Positions 34,534 to 44,307 are shown, counted from the stretch's first letter. The stretch is 64,000 nucleotides of DNA from Wenyingzhuangia heitensis (GCF_011762155.1 NZ_JAASQL010000001.1:1550001-1614000); one strand, 5' to 3'. Notes: generated by a model not told the origin, from the sequence alone. A program made the numbers and translations.

Positions 34534-36786
34534 ATGAAAAACAAATTCACGTTACTATTTTGGATTCTTTCCTTAACAGTAATGGCACAAAAACCAGTTG
34601 TTTGGTTAATTAGTGATGGAGGAAAAAATATTAACGATCCTGATGATATTTCTGCAATTGCAAGTTACTTGTTAATGGCTAATAGGTTTGATACTCGTGC
34701 TATTGTGTTGGGAAGTACCACACATCCTTGGAACAAAAATACGTCAGATCAAAAAGAGTGGGCAATTGAAACTTATGGTAAAGCTTACAAAGCAGATTTG
34801 CCTAATTTGAACAAATACATTGGTGGTTATCAAAAGGAAATTTCGTTTATGGAGTCTTCTATCAAGGGAATGGGAAAAAGTTTTTCACCCGCTATAGATT
34901 ATTCTTTAAAAAAGTATCCAAGTATTAAAGCCTTGTTTAAGGAGGTAGATAAAAGTGACCAGATAATTAATGTACTGTGCTATGGTCCTTTAACGGAACA
35001 AGCAATCTTGGTAAGTTATTGTATCCAACATAAAAGAAGAGATGTCTTAAATAAAATTAGATTTATCAGTCATTGGACGAGTTCTAATTTTTATGTAGGA
35101 ACCAAAGAAAATCCAGAACATACACACAATTGTTTTGCTGATGGAACTGCATGCCACTATATGAAACAAAGAGCTTTAGACGGAACCATTAAGTTTTACG
35201 AATGTGGCGGAATTGGACAATACGGTATTGTAGAACCTGCTCAAAAAGGAAAAGCCTATTACGATTTATTTAAATCCAGCGAATTAGGAAAAATTTTTGC
35301 AGAAGGGAAGTTCAAAAAAAATAGAGTAGACGATTCTGATAGTGCTACCTACTGGGCTTTATTAGGAAATTATGGAGTTTCTTTAAACGACATAGCAAGT
35401 AATGGAACCAATTATCCTGAAGTTGAAAAAAAGAATGAATTGGCTTTTGCTAAAAGAGCTAAAGACATACGAAACGAATTGTTAAGACGTTCTAAAGCAG
35501 CTTCTGGAATAAACCCCGATGCAATTAGTGTAGATGTTATTGTTCCAGAACACGGAATGGCAGATCCACATGTATGGGTTCAAAATGATACCGTTTTTGC
35601 TGTTTGTGGTCACGATGAATCTTGGGAAGGTAAAGGTTCTTTTAGAATGGATCGTTGGGAAGTTTGGTCTACTGTAGATTTAAAAATATGGACTCATCAC
35701 AGAAATATGAATCCTGCTGATACTTATATAGGAAATCAACCCAATTGTTGGGCAGGTGACATTACAGAAAGAGACGGAAAATACTATTGGTTTTTTTCCA
35801 ACAGAAATATAGATACGGGCGTTATGGTGGCCGATAAAATTACAGGAGAATACAAAGATTTATTAGGAAAACCTTTGTTGCCTAAAGGAATTGTACCTGT
35901 GCATCCTTACGATCCAGAAATTTATATAGAAAATAATGAATATACCATATGCTTTGGTTCGGGTACGTATTATATGGCAACATTGGCTAAGGATATGAAG
36001 TCTTTAGAAACAAAACCTAAAGCAATTAAAATTTTTAAAGACGGAAAAAAGTTTTTATCAGAAGACAAGCCTACTTTATTTAAGAGAAACGATTGGTATT
36101 ATTTAGTGTTTGGAAGTCGCTATGCAATGTCCAAAAAATTATATGGGCCTTATGAGTATAAAGGTGCTTTTTTAAGCGGTGGACACACTAGTTTTTTTGA
36201 CTGGCATGGACAAAAATATGTGTTGCAAGAAAATCATGATATAAGTGCTTTTTACAGAGGAGCAAGTTTAAAGCCCGTATTCTTTAATGCAGATGATACT
36301 ATTTTAATTCCAAAGGATGATACCATGTATCCTGCACCAGGAAGACCGTTTAAGTTTATAAACAGTACCATGGGGTGGCAAGCTAATAAGGGAACTAATT
36401 TGGTTTTTATAGCCGGAAAAATTAAAGGTGACATAAACAATCCATCAGCGATGATTACAAGTGCACCTTGGTTGTATACTGCATCTAAATTATGTTCTAA
36501 AATAACCATCAATATTAAAAATAATACTGCTTCTAAAGAACTTAAAATAGCCTTGTATTCTAGAGATAAAGGTGGCAATTTTTGGTCAAATACAGAGCCA
36601 GTAAACTGGGAGAAAGAGCAGTGGATTTCTGTACCTATTACCGCTAATGATGTAGATTTTAAAAGCTATACTGTAGACTTATCTAAATTCAAACACATTA
36701 AAGATAAAATTATGCAAGTAGGTATTCAGCCAGCAGTAGGTGTTAATTCTGGAAACTGGACAATAGAAGAAATAATAATTAAGTAA
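34534..36786 (+). CDS. Fusion of nucleoside-hydrolase-like and GH43-like propeller domains
   Basis: This is an exported 750-residue protein with an unusual domain order. After the signal peptide (ending TVMAQ), residues of about 20-320 resemble the nucleoside hydrolase/DUF1593 fold: WLISDGGKNINDPDDISAIASYL carries the Asp cluster that binds calcium in that family. From about 335 to 620 there is a five-bladed GH43/GH117-like propeller with likely catalytic carboxylates D344 (MADPHVWV), D460 (YDPEIYIENNEY) and E510 (LSEDKPTLFKRNDWYYLVFGS). The last 130 residues form a beta-sandwich that may bind carbohydrate. It precedes a sulfatase by 16 bases. GH43/GH117-like enzymes include 3,6-anhydro-galactosidases, an attractive but unproven role here. 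Domain assignment is good; substrate is unknown. Confidence 0.75.
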   Translation: MKNKFTLLFWILSLTVMAQKPVVWLISDGGKNINDPDDISAIASYLLMANRFDTRAIVLGSTTHPWNKNTSDQKEWAIETYGKAYKADLPNLNKYIGGYQKEISFMESSIKGMGKSFSPAIDYSLKKYPSIKALFKEVDKSDQIINVLCYGPLTEQAILVSYCIQHKRRDVLNKIRFISHWTSSNFYVGTKENPEHTHNCFADGTACHYMKQRALDGTIKFYECGGIGQYGIVEPAQKGKAYYDLFKSSELGKIFAEGKFKKNRVDDSDSATYWALLGNYGVSLNDIASNGTNYPEVEKKNELAFAKRAKDIRNELLRRSKAASGINPDAISVDVIVPEHGMADPHVWVQNDTVFAVCGHDESWEGKGSFRMDRWEVWSTVDLKIWTHHRNMNPADTYIGNQPNCWAGDITERDGKYYWFFSNRNIDTGVMVADKITGEYKDLLGKPLLPKGIVPVHPYDPEIYIENNEYTICFGSGTYYMATLAKDMKSLETKPKAIKIFKDGKKFLSEDKPTLFKRNDWYYLVFGSRYAMSKKLYGPYEYKGAFLSGGHTSFFDWHGQKYVLQENHDISAFYRGASLKPVFFNADDTILIPKDDTMYPAPGRPFKFINSTMGWQANKGTNLVFIAGKIKGDINNPSAMITSAPWLYTASKLCSKITINIKNNTASKELKIALYSRDKGGNFWSNTEPVNWEKEQWISVPITANDVDFKSYTVDLSKFKHIKDKIMQVGIQPAVGVNSGNWTIEEIIIK

Positions 36787-36802
36787 AATAAGAATAAATA
36801 AA

Positions 36803-38416
36803 ATGAATAAGTTAATCAAACTTGTACTTGTGCTATTAATAGCTATAAGTGTTAATGCACAAAAAAAGCCCAATATAGTGGTGCTTTTTGCAGATGATAT
36901 TAGTGCCCGAGAACTGCCTGTTTACGGTTCTACAGTATGGTCTAGACCTATAAAAAGTGGAGGAAAGGGAATTAATACTTCTAATGAAAAACACCGAGCC
37001 TTTACGCCAGTATTAAGCAAAATAGCAGAAGAAGGATGTTTTATAGGAACTACGTTTGCTGCAACTATTTGTGGCCCCAGTCGTGCTATGATGATGACAG
37101 GTCGCTATGCGCATTTGCACAAATGGTGGCATAATAAAGACAAAGGAAAAGCTCCTAATGGAAAAGGAAGTTGGGATTTGTTTGAGAGTTCTCCATATAC
37201 CATTGCACACATAGCAAAAAAGGGAGGGTATGCATCATATTGGGCAGGAAAAACACAAATGAATATTGAAGGATTTCCGTTTGATGAAGGATGTTTTACA
37301 CCAGGAGAAGGATCTTATAACAAAGCCATTCATACCACAGATTTTAGATTAGAAACTAGAAAAGTAGATGGAAAGAAAAAAATATTTAATGCAGACACTA
37401 ACAAACCCTTAGAGTTTAAATCATATGTGCAGTCTGGTTGGTATTGGAAACCTCATGTACAGTTAATGAATCACCCAGATAACAAAGAGCAGTTTGAATG
37501 GTGGCCAAACGATAAAAAATCGAAAAAAGAGTTTGGGTTAAATACCTATGGACCTGATGTGGAATTGGATTATGTTTTTGAATTTATGGAAAGAAAATCA
37601 AAAAAAGATGAACCTTTCTTTATTTACCACACCAGTCACTTAGGACACGATGCTTTTGATTTTTTTCACCCAGAATCTAACAATAAATGGCCAGGAACTC
37701 CAAAAATTAATTGGGATGGAAAAAAATATACCAGACAAGAACCTAATATTACGGGAGATAATGGAGTGTATGATACACACAACTCTATTACAGAACAAGG
37801 AATTCATCACCACGTAAATTATTTAGATTACCAAGTTTGGCAATACATGAATAAGTTTAAAGAATTGGGGATTGAAGACAATACCATTTTTATTTTTTGT
37901 GCAGACAATGCGACTAGTGGATACGGAAAATCTATTCCTGTTTCTCAAAGAGGAACTCATGTTCCTTTAATTATTTACGCTCCTGTATTAAAGATGACCA
38001 AACAAGGAAAACAAGATGTATTGGCTAATATTTCTGACATTTTACCTACTATTGCAGATATAGGTGGAGTTAAAATTCCAGATTCTTATGAAATTAACGG
38101 AAAAAGTTTACTTCCTTTTTTAACAACCAATCAAAAACAACATAGAGAATGGATTTACGGGTATCATATGGATAAAACCATTATTCGTGGAAATCTAGTC
38201 TTAAAAGGAGGAAACGGAAAGTGGTATGATGTTAGTAAAACACCAGACGATTTAATTAGTTTTCCTGTAATTACAGACTGGAGCAAGGTTTCTCAAGCAC
38301 ATAGAAATGAAAGAGATCAGTTAAATAAAATTTTACCAAACTACGATTTACACGCAACACAGCACGATGCACCTAAAGGCGGTTATGGAAAAGTAGCTCC
38401 TTTGAAATTAAAATAA
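36803..38416 (+). CDS. Sulfatase (S1 type, C-G-P-S-R), 'FADDISARE' group
   Basis: This is an exported type I sulfatase of 537 residues. The signal peptide ends near SVNAQ. The first metal site is NIVVLFADDISARELP, the formylglycine motif C90-G-P-S-R with AMMMTGRYAHLHKWWHNKDKG after it, and the second metal site is FIFCADNATSGYGK. It shares this architecture with the sulfatases at 38629 and 59360; the copy at 59360 is especially close, with long matching stretches. It is the second gene after the nucleoside-hydrolase/GH43-like fusion, with the terminator at 38440-38474 closing the unit. The specific sulfate ester is unknown. Confidence 0.92.
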   Translation: MNKLIKLVLVLLIAISVNAQKKPNIVVLFADDISARELPVYGSTVWSRPIKSGGKGINTSNEKHRAFTPVLSKIAEEGCFIGTTFAATICGPSRAMMMTGRYAHLHKWWHNKDKGKAPNGKGSWDLFESSPYTIAHIAKKGGYASYWAGKTQMNIEGFPFDEGCFTPGEGSYNKAIHTTDFRLETRKVDGKKKIFNADTNKPLEFKSYVQSGWYWKPHVQLMNHPDNKEQFEWWPNDKKSKKEFGLNTYGPDVELDYVFEFMERKSKKDEPFFIYHTSHLGHDAFDFFHPESNNKWPGTPKINWDGKKYTRQEPNITGDNGVYDTHNSITEQGIHHHVNYLDYQVWQYMNKFKELGIEDNTIFIFCADNATSGYGKSIPVSQRGTHVPLIIYAPVLKMTKQGKQDVLANISDILPTIADIGGVKIPDSYEINGKSLLPFLTTNQKQHREWIYGYHMDKTIIRGNLVLKGGNGKWYDVSKTPDDLISFPVITDWSKVSQAHRNERDQLNKILPNYDLHATQHDAPKGGYGKVAPLKLK

Positions 38417-38439
38417 AAAGTAAAATAGATTTGTGTTAC

Positions 38440-38474
38440 AAAAAGCTCTCTTTAAATTTTAAAGAGAGCTTTTT
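38440..38474 (+). terminator. Rho-independent terminator
   Basis: A 17-bp near-continuous inverted repeat AAAAAGCTCTCTTTAAA / TTTAAAGAGAGCTTTTT with a one-base centre; the tip will open into a small loop. It ends in five T. Confidence 0.88.
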
Positions 38475-38513
38475 ACATATATAAATAACTATATAACGTG
38501 TTAGAGTCTTTGT

Positions 38514-38582
38514 TTTTAACCATTGCTTATATATAAAAAATCATATAGTATATCTGTAGGCAAATTTATGGAGTATTATAGC
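38514..38582 (+). promoter_or_regulatory. Conserved upstream element, copy 2
   Basis: Gap-free counterpart of 27824-27892, ending 46 bases before the ATG at 38629. The two units it precedes both contain Asp-box propeller genes, which supports a shared control site. The background is very AT-rich, so the match could be partly fortuitous. Confidence 0.4.
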
Positions 38583-38628
38583 TTATTCAAATTAAATAAG
38601 TTAAACCATTACTTTAAATAAATAACAG

Positions 38629-40260
38629 ATGAATAAGATGATAAAATTGTTGTTAGCAAGTTTTTTAATAATGTTAACAACTATACAAGCACAAAAAAAA
38701 CCGAATATTATCCTTTTGTTTGCAGATGATATTAGTGCTAGAGAACTTCCGTTTTATGGATCATCCACTTGGAGTAAAGCACCACAAGGAGGAGATACTA
38801 AGGATGTGCAATACCGAGCAAAGACACCTGTTCTAGATCAGTTAGCAAATGACGGTGTTTATATAAAAACAGTTTGGGCATCTACTATATGTGGACCAAG
38901 TCGTGCCATGATGATGACAGGACGTTATGCTCACAAGCACAAATGGTGGCACAATAGCGATAAAGGTAAGTGGATAGATGAAAATGGAAAGAAACAAAAA
39001 AATGTTCCCTTGTACGTAACTTCTCCATATACTATTGGACGTGTTGCTAAAGCAGGTGGTTATGCAACCTATTGGGCTGGTAAAACTCAAATGCCAGGAG
39101 TAGAAAACTTTGGATTTGATGAAGCTTGTTTTACACCTGGAGAAGGTTTAAAGTCTGGAATAAAAAACCCGTTTACAGATTTTAAAATTGTGCAGAAAAA
39201 AATAAATGGAAAAAGAGTATTAGTTAACGAAGACACCGGTGTTGAAGTAGATTATTACCAACAATTTGGATGGTATTGGAAACCTCATGTACAATTAATG
39301 AATCATCCAAATTCTAAAAAACAATTTCAATATTGGCCTAATACAAAAGAATCAAAAAAGTCTTATGGATTAAATACGTACGGTCCAGATGTAGAGTTAG
39401 ATTTTATTTTTGATTTTATGACCAGAAAGAAAAGAGAAGATAAACCATTTTTTATATATCACACCTCTCATTTAGGACATGATGGATGGGATTTTTTTAG
39501 TAGTGATATTAATAAAAAAACCAGAAATAAATGGCCTGGTACTCCAATTGTTACTTGGAAAAACGGAAAATATATAAGAACGCAACCTAATGTTACAGGA
39601 GATGCGGGTAATTATAACACGCATGGAACGGTAACCAAAGGAGGAATTCACAATCATATTAATTATTTAGATTATCAGGTTTGGCTGTATCTAAATAAAA
39701 TGAAGGAATTAGGGATAGAAGACAATACTATTTTTATTTTTTGTGCAGATAACGGAACAAGTGGATACGGTAAAGGAAGTATTGATGCTCAAAAAGGAAC
39801 TCATGTGCCTTTTATGATTTATGCTCCTTATTTAAACATGACTAAAAAAGGAGAGCAAGATGTATTGGTAAATTTAGCGGATGTATTGCCTACAATTGCA
39901 GATATAGCAGGTGTAGAAATCCCAACAGATTACGAGATAAATGGAGAAAGTATGATTCCGTTTTTAACCACAAATCAAAAAGAACATAGACCTTGGATTT
40001 ATTCTTATAGCAAAGATAAACAGTTGATTAGAGGTAATAATGTGTTGATTGATGGAAGAAACAAAATATATGATGTTACTAAGAATCCAAAAGATCTAAT
40101 TAGTTTTCCAGAAGTTAAAGATTGGAGTATGGCCAACAATAAATTAAAACAAGAAAAAAAGGAATTAGAAAAAATACTACCTAGATTTAATTTACATGCA
40201 ACAGCACATGATGCTCCTGTAAAACCAGAAAAAGTAGCTCCTTTAACATTAAAAAAATAA
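38629..40260 (+). CDS. Sulfatase (S1 type, C-G-P-S-R), 'FADDISARE' group
   Basis: This is an exported type I sulfatase of 543 residues, a more diverged paralogue of the one at 36803. The signal peptide ends near TIQAQ. Motifs are NIILLFADDISARELPFYGS, C88-G-P-S-R with AMMMTGRYAHKHKWWHN after it, and FIFCADNGTSGYGKG. An insertion around VTWKNGKYIRTQPNVTG and different loop residues separate it from its paralogues. It leads a four-gene unit, 11 bases before the third propeller protein, followed by two acetylesterases. The combination suggests removal of sulfate and acetyl groups from the same polymer. Confidence 0.92.
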   Translation: MNKMIKLLLASFLIMLTTIQAQKKPNIILLFADDISARELPFYGSSTWSKAPQGGDTKDVQYRAKTPVLDQLANDGVYIKTVWASTICGPSRAMMMTGRYAHKHKWWHNSDKGKWIDENGKKQKNVPLYVTSPYTIGRVAKAGGYATYWAGKTQMPGVENFGFDEACFTPGEGLKSGIKNPFTDFKIVQKKINGKRVLVNEDTGVEVDYYQQFGWYWKPHVQLMNHPNSKKQFQYWPNTKESKKSYGLNTYGPDVELDFIFDFMTRKKREDKPFFIYHTSHLGHDGWDFFSSDINKKTRNKWPGTPIVTWKNGKYIRTQPNVTGDAGNYNTHGTVTKGGIHNHINYLDYQVWLYLNKMKELGIEDNTIFIFCADNGTSGYGKGSIDAQKGTHVPFMIYAPYLNMTKKGEQDVLVNLADVLPTIADIAGVEIPTDYEINGESMIPFLTTNQKEHRPWIYSYSKDKQLIRGNNVLIDGRNKIYDVTKNPKDLISFPEVKDWSMANNKLKQEKKELEKILPRFNLHATAHDAPVKPEKVAPLTLKK

Positions 40261-40271
40261 ATCGATATAAA

Positions 40272-42833
40272 ATGAATAGAATCGTAGTTTTAGTTATTGC
40301 TGCCTTGTGTAGTATTAACACAAATGCTCAACTAAATAAAAAATATTTTAAATCTCTTAATAACAAACAAGTTACTTCTACAGATTTAGTACAATGGCAA
40401 CAAGTGGGGCCGGGAATGTCTGGGTACTGTGAAGAGTTTTGGTGTCATCCTACCCAAAAAAATGTAATGATGATGTCTCCAGATATGTACAATACTTATG
40501 GTACTTGGGATGGTGGGAAAAGTTGGCATACCGTTAAAGATGTAGATGGTACAGGTAAAGATATGGGGAGAATTAGAAAGTTTGAATTCTCTCATCAAAA
40601 TCCAGATTTTGGATTTGCTATTTCTGGCAGTGGACAATTGTATAAAACAACTGATACTGGAAAATCATGGAAAGCAATTACTTCTTTTAAAGGTCGTTAT
40701 TCAGAAATTACAGTAGATCCGTCTAATGATAGAAACTGGTATATAGGTATAGGTGATTTTTGGAATGTAAAAAAGAATTGGAGACATCAAAATGGACAAG
40801 TAGGTAAATTGTACAACAATGTAATTTACAGAAGTACTGATAAAGGAACTACTTGGGAAAAGTTTAAAATAGGAGATTTTGAAAAAATTGATATTGGTAG
40901 AATTATCGTACATCCAACCAATTCTAAAATTTTAATAGCTGCTACCAATCAAGGAGTATTTAGAAGTACCAATCAAGGAAAAACTTGGGAGGCTAGCGGT
41001 AAAGGATTGCCTGTAAATAGACCTAGAGACATAGATGCTTTTTTTGATGAAAAATCTAAGGAATTTGTTCTGTATTTGGTAGATCAAACAGCTTTTGTAG
41101 CAAACGGAAAAACAGTAACTACTAAAGGAGGAATTTACAAGAGTACAGATAGTGGTAAAAGTTGGCAAAATATTACAGGAAACTTAGCGGTTGATATGAC
41201 TAAAATAACCAGCAAAGGATTGCAAAATAAATATTGGAATTCAATAGCTTTTTGGTTTCAAACCAGTGCAAAAAAAATCAAACAAATACATCCTGAACTA
41301 CCAAATGAAGTATTGGATGTTTGGCACAGAATTCAAGTAAATCCAACCAATAAAAATGAAATTTATATTTCGCATAACAACAAACACGACAAGTCTTTTT
41401 TACCAGGTGGTGCATGGAAATCTAACGACGGAGGTAAAACATGGAAAGCGGTAGCAAGAGCAGGTAAATATTGGATTGATGGAAAAGACAATACGTACTG
41501 GGAATCAAGAAATAATTCTTTAAACACCAATACAAAATTTGCACACATGCAACCCGAAATGGATAGAAGAGAAGAATCTTGGGGAAATCGTTTCTTAGAA
41601 TTAAGTGTAGATGGAACAGCGTACATCTGTTTAGATCAACAAGTTTTACAATCAAAAGATGGAGGGAACAGTTGGCAACAAATAGACGATGATGAAACGG
41701 CTCCTGGTAGTAAAAATTGGGTAGGACGTGGAGATAGTAATTTACCAGGTAGAAATATGTTATTAGAAACAGGAATAAAAGACAGATATCTTTTAGGAAG
41801 TGGAGAACATGGTTTATGGCAAACAGCACCTTTAGGAAATCATCCAGATAAAATGGCGGTAGCTGTCACGCAAATTGATGGACAAATTCGTCACGGAGGG
41901 TCTCATTCTCCTGGAGCGATGGCAGTGCATCCAAACAACCCAAACATTATTTATTTTATGTCGTACAGACAAGAGAATAGAGGAATGTTGCGTAAATCTG
42001 TAGATGCAGGAAAAACATGGGAAAACATTGCGACTATTTTTGATGCTGATGTGCCACAACACATGCGATTGATTTTTCAGAACTCTTTGATAATAGATCC
42101 TGTACACCCCGAAAACATGTATTTCTGTGCAACTCGTAAACCAATATCGCAAGTTGCAGGACCTTATGCTAAAAAACTAACCAAAGGAGATTTTGGTTTT
42201 TACCGTTCTTTTGATGGAGGTTATACGTGGGAATTAAGTAACACAGGTTTACATGAAAAAGCAAGTGTGCGTAGAATTATTTTTGACGTAAATAATTCAA
42301 CAAATTTATATGCTGCAGTAAATGATAATAGTGGAGGTTTGTACAAAACAACCAATCAAGGAAAAAATTGGGAAAAGATGAAAATTCCATCAGAAATACA
42401 AAATGTAAACAATGTGTTTATGGATAGGAATACAAAATCTTTATTTATTTCTTGTGGAAACGAAGAAGCTACAGATAAAGGAGGAGGGGTTTGGAAAAGT
42501 GAAAATAACGGTGAATCTTGGACAAGAATATTTGAGATGCCTTATGTGTGGCAATGTGAAACGTCTCCAATAAATTCAAAAATAATTACGGTTTCTGTAC
42601 CCTTACCACCTAAAACAAAAAATAAAAAAGCGCAATTAAATCCAGGAGCCTATGTTTCTTTTGATGCAGGTAAAACGTGGAATAAAATCAATAAAGGTTT
42701 GGGGCAACAAGATAGAATTGTTGATTTAAAACCAGATCCATACAGAGAAGATGTTTTTTGGGCATCACAAAAAGGAAGTGGTTGGTTTATTGGTTATTTA
42801 AAAGGAACTAAAAAAGGGTGGTCAAAAAAATAA
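40272..42833 (+). CDS. Asp-box beta-propeller protein (VPS10/GH74-like), exported
   Basis: This is the third propeller paralogue (853 residues). The signal peptide ends near NTNAQ. The signature is GPGMSGYCEEFWCHPTQKNVMMMSPDM, and Asp-boxes include TTDTGKSW, STDKGTTW, STNQGKTW, SNDGGKTW, SVDAGKTW and SFDGGYTW. The block GEHGLWQTAPLGNHPDKMAVAVTQIDGQIRHGG matches the likely functional site of the other two, although the His-Asp-His part is altered to RHGGSH. It ends SGWFIGYLKGTKKGW without a sorting tail. Being between a sulfatase (11-base gap) and two SGNH esterases (61-base gap), it probably acts on the same modified galactan. Activity is unknown. Confidence 0.8.
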   Translation: MNRIVVLVIAALCSINTNAQLNKKYFKSLNNKQVTSTDLVQWQQVGPGMSGYCEEFWCHPTQKNVMMMSPDMYNTYGTWDGGKSWHTVKDVDGTGKDMGRIRKFEFSHQNPDFGFAISGSGQLYKTTDTGKSWKAITSFKGRYSEITVDPSNDRNWYIGIGDFWNVKKNWRHQNGQVGKLYNNVIYRSTDKGTTWEKFKIGDFEKIDIGRIIVHPTNSKILIAATNQGVFRSTNQGKTWEASGKGLPVNRPRDIDAFFDEKSKEFVLYLVDQTAFVANGKTVTTKGGIYKSTDSGKSWQNITGNLAVDMTKITSKGLQNKYWNSIAFWFQTSAKKIKQIHPELPNEVLDVWHRIQVNPTNKNEIYISHNNKHDKSFLPGGAWKSNDGGKTWKAVARAGKYWIDGKDNTYWESRNNSLNTNTKFAHMQPEMDRREESWGNRFLELSVDGTAYICLDQQVLQSKDGGNSWQQIDDDETAPGSKNWVGRGDSNLPGRNMLLETGIKDRYLLGSGEHGLWQTAPLGNHPDKMAVAVTQIDGQIRHGGSHSPGAMAVHPNNPNIIYFMSYRQENRGMLRKSVDAGKTWENIATIFDADVPQHMRLIFQNSLIIDPVHPENMYFCATRKPISQVAGPYAKKLTKGDFGFYRSFDGGYTWELSNTGLHEKASVRRIIFDVNNSTNLYAAVNDNSGGLYKTTNQGKNWEKMKIPSEIQNVNNVFMDRNTKSLFISCGNEEATDKGGGVWKSENNGESWTRIFEMPYVWQCETSPINSKIITVSVPLPPKTKNKKAQLNPGAYVSFDAGKTWNKINKGLGQQDRIVDLKPDPYREDVFWASQKGSGWFIGYLKGTKKGWSKK

Positions 42834-42894
42834 GAGCATCAATGTTTAAGTATTAGTTACGATATATGTTAAAAAATAAATTAAATCTATCAAA

Positions 42895-44307
42895 ATGAAG
42901 AAGTTATTAATGTCATTAATTTTGTTTTCCTCAATATTTGTATCAAAGGCACAAACAAAATTTGCAAGTATTTTTAACCATCATATGGTTTTGCAAAGAA
43001 ATACAGAAATTAATATTTGGGGAACCGACAAGCCAAACTCAACTGTTGAGGTTACAGGAAGTTGGGGGGCAGAAGCCAAAGTGAAAACGGATAAAAAAGG
43101 AATTTGGAAAACAAAACTAAAGACAGACAATGCAGGGGGGCCTTATACGCTAGCAGCAAAAGGTTCTGAGCAAATAATTTTAGAAGATATCTTACTAGGC
43201 GAAGTTTGGATTTGTACTGGACAATCTAACATGGCTATGTCTTTAAAAGGAGGACCAGGACAACATATAGAAGATAGTAACGATTTAATTTTAAATAGTA
43301 CAAATAAAAATATTAGGTTTTTTACAGTAGAAAAAGCTGTAAGTAGAGAACCTTTAGATAGTTGCAAAGGAAGTTGGGAAGTGTCTTCTCCTAAAACAGT
43401 GGCTAATTTTAGTGCTGTAGGATATTCTTTTGGATTAAGATTGCAAAAATATTTAAATGTACCTGTGGGGTTAATTTCTAGCAACGTTGGTGGAACTCCA
43501 GCACAAGCTTGGACTCCTATAGAAACGATTGAGGCTGAGTTTCCTGAGTTAAAAAAAGATTTTATAAAAAAGGAAAATACCAAAACAGCAACCGTTTTAT
43601 ATAATGGAATGATTCACCCCTTAATTCCTTATACTATAAAAGGTGCTATTTGGTATCAGGGAGAAGGAAATAGATGGAATCCGGAGCAATATTCAAGATT
43701 ATTTCCTGCGATGATTAAAAGTTGGAGAAGTAATTGGAAACAAGGAGCATTTCCATTTTATTTTGTACAGTTAGCTCCTTATGGAAATAAATTAGAAGGT
43801 TGGGTTGGTGTACAACAAGCTCAGTTAAAAACAATGTTAACAGTTCCTAATTCTGGAATGGCTGTTATTAATGATATAGGTTATAAAACAAGAATCCATC
43901 CTCCTAAAAAGAAAGAAGTTGGTCAGCGTTTGGCTTTGTGGGCTTTGGCTAAAGATTATGGAGTAGAAGGAATTGCTTATTCTGGACCTATTTACAAGTC
44001 TATGAAAGTTAAAGGAGCTAAACTCTTAGTAGAATTTAGTCAAGCTTCTTTAGGAATTACAAGTATGGGAAAAGAATTGATAGATTTTGAGATTTCGGGT
44101 GCAGATGGTGTTTATCATTCTGCAAAAGCTAAAATTACTACTAGAGGAAGTGTTTTGGAAGTTTGGAGTGATAAAATTCAAAACCCTAAAAACGTTCGTT
44201 ACGGATGGAAAAGTTATATAGAAGGAAGTTTGTTTAATACCGCAGGTCTGCCAGCATCAAGCTTTACTACAGAAGATTGGGATACTGTTTTTAAAAATAA
44301 AAATTAA
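42895..44307 (+). CDS. Sialate O-acetylesterase-like SGNH hydrolase
   Basis: This is an exported carbohydrate acetylesterase-like protein of 470 residues, family SGNH/sialate O-acetylesterase. The signal peptide ends near VSKAQ. The catalytic serine is S111 in WICTGQSNMAM. Other family blocks are GTDKPNSTVEV in the N-terminal beta domain, GAIWYQGEGNRW (oxyanion region) and AVINDIGYKTRIHPPKKKEVGQRLA, which supplies the catalytic His. Relatives deacetylate sialic acid or plant glycans; here acetylated algal or associated glycan is possible. The stop codon overlaps the next ATG by one base, so the two esterases are translationally coupled. Confidence 0.88.
   Translation: MKKLLMSLILFSSIFVSKAQTKFASIFNHHMVLQRNTEINIWGTDKPNSTVEVTGSWGAEAKVKTDKKGIWKTKLKTDNAGGPYTLAAKGSEQIILEDILLGEVWICTGQSNMAMSLKGGPGQHIEDSNDLILNSTNKNIRFFTVEKAVSREPLDSCKGSWEVSSPKTVANFSAVGYSFGLRLQKYLNVPVGLISSNVGGTPAQAWTPIETIEAEFPELKKDFIKKENTKTATVLYNGMIHPLIPYTIKGAIWYQGEGNRWNPEQYSRLFPAMIKSWRSNWKQGAFPFYFVQLAPYGNKLEGWVGVQQAQLKTMLTVPNSGMAVINDIGYKTRIHPPKKKEVGQRLALWALAKDYGVEGIAYSGPIYKSMKVKGAKLLVEFSQASLGITSMGKELIDFEISGADGVYHSAKAKITTRGSVLEVWSDKIQNPKNVRYGWKSYIEGSLFNTAGLPASSFTTEDWDTVFKNKN

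Noticed and set aside
41422-41829. 135-codon open frame on the minus strand within the third propeller gene.
   Set aside because: Antisense to conserved Asp-box coding sequence; composition is a low-complexity Leu/Phe/Tyr pattern typical of shadow frames.
27917-42833. Annotation of the Asp-box propeller proteins as sialidases.
   Set aside because: Asp-boxes alone are shared by many propellers; no F/YRIP motif or arginine triad could be found.
43143-43583. 146-codon open frame on the minus strand within the first acetylesterase gene.
   Set aside because: It lies wholly antisense to a gene with clear catalytic motifs and has no recognisable domain.
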